From NCBI RefSeq assembly GCF_023035675.1, contig NZ_CP073146.1, forward strand, positions 1-30,908: 30,908 bases of DNA, written 5' to 3'. The notes under the pieces were generated by a model that worked only from the letters and a program-made list of their open reading frames with translations, ran no database searches and was not told where the DNA came from. The translations under genes and the position numbers were made by a program. The DNA comes from Borrelia hermsii DAH. Lineage in GTDB: Bacteria > Spirochaetota > Spirochaetia > Borreliales > Borreliaceae. This document shows positions 25,381 through 30,908 of this stretch, piece after piece. Position 1 is the first letter of the stretch, and each line of letters opens with the position of its first letter.

Positions 25381-25429
25381 TAGCAAAACCTTCTAACAAA
25401 GATAATTTTTTTGTTAGAAGGTTTTGCTA
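25381..25429. repeat. Second long perfect inverted repeat (20-bp arms)
   Basis: TAGCAAAACCTTCTAACAAA at 25381-25400 and its exact complement at 25410-25429, with a 9-nt loop. There is no clean T tract outside; the sequence is unrelated to the palindrome 80 bp upstream. It lies between the partition operon and phage-derived debris. Confidence 0.7.
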
Positions 25430-25494
25430 AATATTTATTTCTAAGGAGTGTAAAAATTCATAATGTAAATCATATAACAAGAAATGAAATGTAA

Positions 25495-25625
25495 AATACA
25501 AGTAGCATAATAAAAATCGAAGCAGTGAATATAAATAGCAAATACAAGTGATATAATAAGTAAAATGAATCCGAATGATATTCGCGAAGTATGGGAAGCA
25601 TATAAGAGTATGCTATGTAATATAT
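25495..25625 (+). pseudogene. Phage terminase scrap, inverted copy of 8455-8575
   Basis: Plus-strand DNA matches the minus strand at 8575-8455, for example ATGAATCCGAATGATATTCG, then AAGTATGGGAAGCATATAAG against GAATTCAAGTAATATTGCAG, then AAGTATGGGCAGCATATAAG. The common peptide is MNPNDIREVWEAYKSM against MNSSNIAEVWAAYKSM. No start, and stops upstream. It is attached to a vlp fragment. Confidence 0.6.
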
Positions 25626-25717
25626 GTAATATTGCTTTCATTTTATCCTTTCCTCAAAATTTTGACTATTAATCCCTTATTCTGTAAAAAGTCAATCATT
25701 GCTGTTCAGTTGATTTT

Positions 25718-26621
25718 GTCAACTTATTTTAAGACAGTACAAGATATTATACAAGGCACTAAGGACAAGCTTAAAAAATTGTTGCTGATATGAAGAGATA
25801 AGGAAATCCTAACGCTGCTGCAACGGAGGTGGCAGTAAAAAGTTTGGCTAGTGAAACACTTGATAAGATAATAGAAGGAGCAAAGACTGCAAGTGATGCT
25901 ATTGGTATTATGGGTGATGGCCTACTTGGTAATATAGCTGCTGGTGGTGCTGGTAATGCTGCTGGAGCTGCTGGGATTGATATTGATAGTCTAGTAAAAG
26001 GAATTAAATCCAATTGTAGATGTAGTGCTTGAAGATGAAGGTAAACATGATGCTGGTACCGATAAAAAAGCCGATGGCCTTACCGTAAGAGCTGCTGTTG
26101 CTGCTGATGGTGAAACAGGAAAGTTATTCGCTAATGCTGCTGGCGATCAAGCCAATTCCAAAAAAGTTGCATTTGATGCACCAAAGGCTGTTGGAGCTGT
26201 AACTGGTGTTGACATATTACAAGCTATTGCTAAATCTGGTACAGTTGAAGCTGAAAAACATTGAAGAAGCAAAAGACTCTGCAAGTATTGCTGTTGCTAA
26301 GAAGGAAGATGATAAAAAAGAGATAAATATGCAGATTGAAGGATGTAGTTATTGCTGCGGGAATAACATTGAGAGCCATGGCTAAGGATGGTAAATTTGC
26401 TGTTAAGAGTAATGAAGAGAAATCTGCTAATACAGTAAATGGTGTTGCCGCTAATGCTGTTGGTAAGACATTAAGTATTCTTATTATTGCTATTAGGAAT
26501 ACTATTGATACTGGTTAAAAACAATTAATGAGGCTTATTGTTGAAGTTACACAAAAGAAGATAAGTCCGCAGATTCTACTACACCTACAGAGACGCAACA
26601 GCTAGTGGACAAAAACAATAA
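25718..26621 (+). pseudogene. vlp pseudogene lacking its 5' end
   Basis: Begins within the Vlp N-terminal domain (YFKTVQD, then [12 protein letters not shown]; cf. [15 protein letters not shown] in the vlp at 17954). It continues through the Ala/Gly-rich variable region in pieces: [20 protein letters not shown], then [14 protein letters not shown] and VIAAGITLRAMAKDGKFAVK. It ends with TLSILIIAIRNTIDTG, a stop, and the tail to TAA 26619-26621. Frame breaks lie near 25797, 26010, 26262, 26335 and 26517. No leader or start is present. Confidence 0.85.
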
Positions 26622-26748
26622 AGTATTATCAAAGAAACATACATAACTAAGCAAAATCATTTTAGGCAAATTCTTCTTTCTGTATTTAAGAGAGTAGTTT
26701 TCCTTTTATCTATATCTTGTCCCCTGAGAAATAAGGAGGCACGTAATA

Positions 26749-26817
26749 ATGAAAAGAATTACTTTAAGTGTGTTATTGATGAATTTATTTTTATCTTGTA
26801 ATAAGGAGGCTCTATAA
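26749..26817 (+). CDS. 22-residue mini-lipoprotein leader ORF
   Basis: AAGGAGGCACGTAATA and ATG open a frame MKRITLSVLLMNLFLSCNKE, then AL and stop. It is a complete lipoprotein signal with lipobox LFLSC (Cys at 17) but almost no mature protein. Its last codons contain the AAGGAGG Shine-Dalgarno of the next vlp start at 26819. It is most likely a leader left when a vmp cassette was replaced by another vlp just after its lipobox. Confidence 0.4.
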   Translation: MKRITLSVLLMNLFLSCNKEAL

Positions 26818-26818
26818 T

Positions 26819-27548
26819 ATGAAGAATTCTTAAAAATCACAAATAAAACCTTAATAAGTATCATTATGTTGATCGTTTTTCTATTTATAGGTTGTGGTCA
26901 GCAACCAGATGCTGGGAAGACTGATCCAGTTTAAGGGAGTGCGGGAAGTTTAAGCAATTTTCTAATCGAATTAGGTAGAAGCGCTGAGAATGTTTTTATG
27001 CATTTATGGAGTTAATTTCAGGTGCCTTGGGCTTTAGCGTAGAAATAACTACAACTAGGCAACAGACAGGAGATTATTTTAACAGCCTAGGCGCGAAGCT
27101 TGAAGCAGCATCAAATGACTTGGAACAAGTAGTAGTTAAAGTAACAGCAGATGTTAATAAAAGCGGGATACAATCCATGATCCTATTAGAGTATCGGTTG
27201 ATGAAGCTAAGACTACTTTAAGCGCATTAAAAACAAATGTACGTTTGTTAGGAACAATAGGTGATAATAATGTAGTAGCTTATGCAGCAAGTGGTGGTGC
27301 TGGTTCAGGCGCAGCAGTAGCTTTTAAGGCCTATGACTAAGGGTGGTAATGCAGATTTTGCTGAAGCAGTTGAATCAGCTGCTGTAAGTGCTGTCAATAA
27401 GGCATTAGGAGCACTTGATATAATAATTAGGAAAACAGTAGCAAACAATCTAAATAAGATAAGAGAGGCTGCTAAGGGGATACAATACTCAGAGACTACC
27501 GGTGAATCAACTGAAGCTAGTGCTGTTCAGCCTGCTGCTACTAAATAA
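26819..27548 (+). pseudogene. vlp pseudogene, CGQQPDAGK subfamily
   Basis: ATG AAG AAT TCT TAA: the fifth codon is a stop. The signal continues in frame (SQIKPLISI, then LIVFLFIGCGQQPDAGKTD) and hits another stop after DPV. SNFLIELGRSAENVF and, after a frameshift, MELISGALGF with GDYFNSLGAKLEAASNDLEQ follow. Most of the variable region is deleted: at about 27325 the sequence jumps to the C-terminus (ALGALDIIIRKTVANNLNKI), ending at TAA 27548. It is of the same subfamily as the intact vlp at 5226. Confidence 0.87.
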
Positions 27549-27586
27549 ATTATCTAATTAAATAATCTAAATAATAAAGTCATTTG

Positions 27587-27625
27587 AGGAAAACTCTTCT
27601 TTTCATAAGAATTGTTTTCCTTTTT
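27587..27625 (+). terminator. Terminator after the vlp pseudogene
   Basis: Arms AGGAAAAC (27587-27594) and GTTTTCCT (27614-27621), followed by TTTT. The stem is preceded by AAAGTCATTTG, a sequence seen after other vlp genes in the window. Confidence 0.55.
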
Positions 27626-28024
27626 GGTATTTTAGTAGATTAAATATTTGCACTAAAGATAAGTAAACAAGCTCTGGCTAAACCTTTAACTAAGGGGTAA
27701 ATGATTGTTATGAGATTAGTTTTAATTAGTAGGTGAGCAAAATTCTTTGGAACGTAAAGGTAGGGACCAGGTTTCTTAGTTTTTGTTTCTATTGAATGAT
27801 ATGTTTGCTTTAGTTAATTGTTTCTTAATTATTTATTTTTTAAAGTTTAAATTGGATGTAATTGATTACAAGTTTTCGATTAAGATTGTGTTTTTGTTCT
27901 TTATTGTATAAATTCACTTAGTGAAATAGTTTTGTTGCGTTTTTAAGTAGGTCAAAGCGAGATTATTCTATGACTTTAGGAATTTATTTTTGATATTTAA
28001 AATAAAAGGTGTATATTTGCCAGT
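27626..28024. other. Noncoding stretch
   Basis: About 400 bp of T-rich sequence. I see no gene, structured RNA or repeat that can be supported; it separates the vmp debris from the P12-type lipoprotein gene. Confidence 0.4.
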
Positions 28025-28058
28025 AATTATTATATCTCAATATTGAGATTCAATAATT
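28025..28058. promoter_or_regulatory. Nested palindrome upstream of the first P12-type gene
   Basis: A perfect 16-bp palindrome, ATCTCAATATTGAGAT (28034-28049), sits inside outer arms AATTATT (28025-28031) and AATAATT (28052-28058). It ends 17 bp before the AGGAGG of the gene at 28087, where an operator could block transcription. The regulator is unknown. Confidence 0.5.
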
Positions 28059-28086
28059 AAATAATTTGGTATCCCAGGAGGGAGAT

Positions 28087-28971
28087 ATGAAGAGAAGTAT
28101 TTTATCAGTGTGTATATTAACATTATTATGTTTGTTATCATGTGATATAAATGCCCTTGATGATTTATTAAATGAAGTAAGGGGAAATTTTTTAGATGAA
28201 AGCAAAGACAATAAAGATTCAAACCATAAACAAGAAAATCAGAAACAAAAAAAAGATGTTATAGATGGCCTTGAAGAAAAAGTAGAAATACAACAAGATA
28301 TGGAAGTAAAACCTGTTAATTCGGGATTTGAGGTGTCTCAACAAGTGTATTCATACTATATCCAAGAAGAAATAGAGATAAAAGAAGAGGACCTAACCCC
28401 AAGTACTGAGTACGAAAAAGAAGCAGATAAGGCAATTAAAGAGGTAAAAAATGCTCTTAAAAACTCTGGATTTTCTTTGTTAATGGAGAGTTCATATAGC
28501 CTTAGAAATGAATATGAACAAATGAATACAGATCTTTATTATGTAACTAAAAAAATCCAGGATGAAATAGGATTATTGGGTACAGATTTTAGGAAGAATA
28601 AGGAAAAGAGACAAGATTTAAATCGATTACAAGGTTATTTGAGAGGTGAAATTTTTAATTCTGAGGGCCTTATGAATAAAATTGATATTGCAATACAAGA
28701 CATAGGGTCTGCAGAATTCTTCTTTAATAAGTCCCAAGAGACTTTAAGAGAAGCTATTACTGAAAGATTAAGAAATAAACGTAGAAGTTATCGGTGGTCA
28801 AGAAGAGGAAATAGTGATTTTCTAGCTAGGGATTCGCAACGCTATGCAAGCAATGTTTTAAGTTTACTAGAATCTTTTTCTTTTAATATAGGTGAAGCAA
28901 GAGGAAGAAAGAAAGAGATAGGGGGAATCATTAATGAGGCAAAGGCTGTTTTAGGGAATCTTTCAAGATAA
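28087..28971 (+). CDS. P12-type surface lipoprotein
   Basis: 294-residue lipoprotein. Start ATG 28087 behind CAGGAGGGAG; an in-frame TTG at 28066 lies upstream of that Shine-Dalgarno and is rejected. The signal MKRSILSVCILTLLCLLSC has lipobox LLSC at 16-19, followed by DINALDDLLNEVRG. A Lys/Glu/Gln-rich tether (about 40-125) precedes a helical C-terminal domain with DLYYVTKKIQDEIGLLGTDF and a basic patch RLRNKRRSYRWSRRGN. The signal and first ~25 mature residues are shared with the gene at 29855. Such multi-copy relapsing-fever proteins are annotated as P12 or P35-like; some relatives bind host proteins such as fibronectin, but binding cannot be read here. Confidence 0.8.
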   Translation: MKRSILSVCILTLLCLLSCDINALDDLLNEVRGNFLDESKDNKDSNHKQENQKQKKDVIDGLEEKVEIQQDMEVKPVNSGFEVSQQVYSYYIQEEIEIKEEDLTPSTEYEKEADKAIKEVKNALKNSGFSLLMESSYSLRNEYEQMNTDLYYVTKKIQDEIGLLGTDFRKNKEKRQDLNRLQGYLRGEIFNSEGLMNKIDIAIQDIGSAEFFFNKSQETLREAITERLRNKRRSYRWSRRGNSDFLARDSQRYASNVLSLLESFSFNIGEARGRKKEIGGIINEAKAVLGNLSR

Positions 28972-29015
28972 AGACAGAAAGATTTAATATTTTATAACAT
29001 TAGTATTTCCAAGAA

Positions 29016-29045
29016 GAGTTCCTTTATAGGGGACTCCTTTTAATT
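29016..29045 (+). terminator. Terminator of the first P12-type gene
   Basis: Stem GAGTTCC (29016-29022) with GGGACTC (29030-29036), one G:U pair, followed by CTTTTAATTTTATTT. It lies 45 bp after the stop codon. Confidence 0.65.
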
Positions 29046-29168
29046 TTATTTAAATAAGTTTCTAAAAATAATTACCTTTAAGATTTGACTGTGTATTTAT
29101 TTTATGTTCCATTTTAAGGGTTTAAGTAAGGATAAGGATCGTTGTTTCAAATTATTTTTGCAAAGTTT

Positions 29169-29178
29169 TTGCTATAAT
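29169..29178 (+). promoter_or_regulatory. Extended -10 promoter
   Basis: TTTGCTATAATGATT holds TGC-TATAAT, an extended -10 element (29173-29178). There is no good -35 at 17 bp, which an extended -10 can tolerate. It faces the small frame at 29233. Confidence 0.4.
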
Positions 29179-29232
29179 GATTTAAATTGAATAACCAATA
29201 AATTATTTTAAAGCTTTGAGGGGTAATTGCTT

Positions 29233-29325
29233 TTGAATACTGATATTGAAAAATATGATTTATTAAATAAGGAATATAAGCTTTTAGATAAAGGCTTGAT
29301 AAAACTTGTTGATTATATGGAGTAG
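29233..29325 (+). CDS. Possible 30-residue peptide or gene fragment
   Basis: TTG start about 10 nt after GAGGGG, downstream of an extended -10 box. The frame reads NTDIEKYDLLNKEYKLLDKG, then LIKLVDYME and TAG. The sequence looks protein-like (charged amphipathic helix), and codons after the stop (CKNIEGGERALEM) could be a continuation, so this may be the 5' remnant of a longer decayed gene. I do not recognise it. Confidence 0.3.
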   Translation: MNTDIEKYDLLNKEYKLLDKGLIKLVDYME

Positions 29326-29830
29326 CGGTGCAAGAATATTGAAGGCGGTGAGAGAGCGTTGGAAATGTGATGAGCTTATAGATTATTTAATGATAAATAA
29401 ACATACAAGTTTATTTTAATAAGTAGTGTTTATATTTTATGTTAACGCATCATATTTTGTAAAGACTTATAGATAAAAGAGAGTAGTAAATAATAAAGGT
29501 CATTTAAAGTAAAGATTTTCTTGTGATTTAAAAGGTCATACAGGGAATATGTTTTCTTGGTTATATATGTATATAAAATTATACTAATTGATATTAATCT
29601 ATTTTTGATCATTTTAGCAATTATCTAGGGGGTATGGTTGTTTGCACTGAAATCATGATGGAACAATATCAAGACAAAAAGAATGGTTTTAAATAAATAA
29701 TTATAGTAGTGTAAAAATGAGTGCTATGTCTTTTTAATAGAGAATAAAAAAATAAGAAATTTTAATTAAAATAATTTGTATTTTAGATAATATGATATTA
29801 TATTATTATAATAATGATTATTAATTTAAT
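29326..29830. other. Mostly noncoding stretch
   Basis: No supportable gene. At about 29495-29525, AATAAAGGTCATTTAAAGTA followed by TTTTCTTGTG resembles the AAAGTCATTTAAGGAAAACT flank of vlp genes, so a vmp cassette edge may have lain here. Before the next gene the DNA is almost pure A/T, with a 14-bp palindrome ATTATTATAATAAT at 29802-29815. Confidence 0.35.
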
Positions 29831-29854
29831 AATATGATGTCCCAGGAGGGAGAT

Positions 29855-30766
29855 ATGAAGAGAAGTATTTTATCAATATGCGTGTTAGCATTATTATGTT
29901 TGTTATCATGTGATATAAATGCCCTTAATGAATTGCTAGACAAATCAAGAGAAAAGTTTTTAGAAGAAAACAAAAAGGTAGAAGATTTAAAATCTATAGA
30001 AGGAAATCAAGAGATTAAAGAAGAGCAAGTAGATATTGTTGTAAGGATTGAAGAGGGTGTAAAAATAAATAAAAACTTACAACGAGAAGGTATTGAGCTA
30101 AGTCTTAAAGAGGGAAGACCCGAAGAGGTAGCAGAGCAACAGTTTGTATCGCAATCTAATGCCTTAACTAAGGAGCAAGAGAATGAGCTTGTTAGTTACG
30201 ATGATGAGGCTAATGAAATTAAGAGCAAAGTTGATACTTTGTTAGTAAGTCTTGATAAAATATATGGAGAGTTAAATACATCATTGTCAGAGCTTGATAA
30301 TATGGAAACTGATATTGTAAATGCAAAATTTGCTTTTGATAAGGTGAGAACTTCTGGAAGTGGTATTGAGCAAAATGTGAAGATAAATTTACATCAAGCA
30401 ATTGATAAAGTTAAGAGTAGTAAAAATATTGCAATGGTACGGTGTAAGGAACAACTTAATACATTGAGACTTTCAAAATCTAGTGCTGATAGTGCAAATA
30501 GTTCTATTGAGTCTGTTTTAAGGCACTCAGCGCAGATAAGGTTAAATGGTTATTATGATGTATATCTTTTGGCACATTATATGTTGGGTGCAAAAACTAG
30601 CTTGAATGATGCAGAAAATATGTTTAAAAAAGTAGAATCAGAGGCAGGTAAACTTAGGAATGCAATGAAACAGGTGGAGGAAGATTTTGCCGATTTAAAG
30701 AGAGCACATCAAGCATTAGGTTTGGAAAAAAGTAATATATCATATTTACGGTCAAACAATATGTAA
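29855..30766 (+). CDS. P12-type surface lipoprotein, second paralogue
   Basis: 303-residue lipoprotein; ATG 29855 behind CAGGAGGGAG. An upstream in-frame ATG at 29834 precedes that Shine-Dalgarno and is rejected. The signal MKRSILSICVLALLCLLSC and mature start DINALNELLDKSREKFLEEN match the gene at 28087, but after ~45 residues the two diverge. The rest is acidic tether (about 45-125) and long helices: EANEIKSKVDTLLVSLDKIY, ELDNMETDIVNAKFAFDKVR, VRCKEQLNTLRLSK and NAMKQVEEDFADLKRAHQAL. It probably forms a helical bundle on the cell surface; ligand unknown. It is monocistronic, with its own strong terminator. Confidence 0.8.
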   Translation: MKRSILSICVLALLCLLSCDINALNELLDKSREKFLEENKKVEDLKSIEGNQEIKEEQVDIVVRIEEGVKINKNLQREGIELSLKEGRPEEVAEQQFVSQSNALTKEQENELVSYDDEANEIKSKVDTLLVSLDKIYGELNTSLSELDNMETDIVNAKFAFDKVRTSGSGIEQNVKINLHQAIDKVKSSKNIAMVRCKEQLNTLRLSKSSADSANSSIESVLRHSAQIRLNGYYDVYLLAHYMLGAKTSLNDAENMFKKVESEAGKLRNAMKQVEEDFADLKRAHQALGLEKSNISYLRSNNM

Positions 30767-30806
30767 TTAATAATTTTATTACTTTTTAGAGTATGATGTT
30801 TAAGTT

Positions 30807-30843
30807 AAATAGGGCTTAAATAATATTGAGCCCTATTTTTGTT
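30807..30843 (+). terminator. Intrinsic terminator of the second P12-type gene
   Basis: Perfect 10-bp arms AAATAGGGCT (30807-30816) and AGCCCTATTT (30829-30838), with a 12-nt loop, followed by TTGTTT. It lies about 40 bp after the stop codon. Confidence 0.85.
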
Positions 30844-30908
30844 TATGTCTTAAATCCAAAAGGCAATTTTAGTCAATAAAAAATATTATACTAATAACAA
30901 TTTAATTA

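Noticed and set aside
25441..25641. 66-codon hydrophobic membrane-protein-like frame on the minus strand, with an AGGAAAGG upstream
   Set aside because: It is opposite phage terminase debris homologous to 8455-8575, where the matching strand has stops, so the open frame is probably accidental.
25771..26013. 80-codon Pro/Ala-rich frame on the minus strand
   Set aside because: It is the complement of the Ala/Gly-rich variable region of the vlp pseudogene.
30219..30401. 60-codon frame opposite the second P12-type gene, and the similar one at 28037-28222
   Set aside because: Antisense to clearly coding sequence, no ribosome binding site.
1..30908. tRNA, rRNA, insertion sequence or true CRISPR locus
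   Set aside because: I saw no cloverleaf with CCA-type ends, no rRNA-like conserved GC-richer segment, no transposase and no spacer array.
1..30908. Lyme-group plasmid with ospC or vls
   Set aside because: Several OspC-like genes with the [10 protein letters not shown] leader region, mixed with full vlp genes, and the P12-type lipoproteins are the relapsing-fever arrangement; there is no vls cassette array with short direct repeats.

Overview
This window is AT-rich plasmid DNA from a relapsing-fever-group Borrelia (B. hermsii / B. turicatae-like; the species cannot be fixed from the sequence). The basis is several vsp (OspC-like) and vlp (VlsE-like) variable lipoprotein genes, a Bdr repeat protein, two Mlp lipoproteins, two P12-type lipoproteins and a complete Borrelia plasmid-partition operon (PF57/62-PF50-PF32-PF49). 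Most of it is a silent archive of variable major protein (vmp) genes mixed with pieces of decayed plasmids and cp32-like prophage.

Layout. 1-1.7 kb: an unknown G-poor gene behind 22-bp iteron-like repeats, then bdr. 1.7-2.9 kb: two leftward genes of probable phage origin, the second cut off at its 5' end by vlp DNA. 2.9-8.1 kb: leftward vmp block (two vlp fragments, vsp, full vlp, decayed vsp, full vsp). 8.2-9.45 kb: prophage debris, including a recognisable cp32-type terminase large-subunit remnant. 9.5-10.8 kb: two tandem mlp genes. 10.85-13.3 kb: a dead plasmid-maintenance locus (conserved noncoding block, recombinase pseudogene, PF49 and PF32 pseudogenes). 13.3-20.7 kb: second vmp block (three vlp of which one is broken, four vsp of which one is broken). 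20.8-21.2 kb: a Bdr-Vlp chimeric reading frame. 21.5-22.0 kb: remnant of another protein, possibly a lipoprotein. 22.0-25.1 kb: a second copy of the conserved noncoding block followed by the intact partition operon. 25.25-25.43 kb: two long perfect palindromes. 25.5-27.6 kb: a phage scrap and two broken vlp genes. 28.0-30.85 kb: two paralogous P12-type lipoprotein genes, each with its own terminator.

How it works together. The PF32 ParA ATPase and its partners maintain the plasmid. In relapsing-fever Borrelia, silent vsp/vlp cassettes are copied into one telomeric expression site by recombination at short upstream (UHS) and downstream (DHS) homology sequences. Here a conserved start-codon block (UHS-like) and a conserved ~250-bp 3' block with a stem-loop (DHS-like) recur around the cassettes, while several cassettes lack a working leader. 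That is what is expected of sequence donors rather than expressed genes. No telomeric expression site is visible. Two partition loci, shared junction scars, inverted duplicates and phage scraps indicate that the replicon was built by plasmid fusion followed by repeated segmental duplication and decay.
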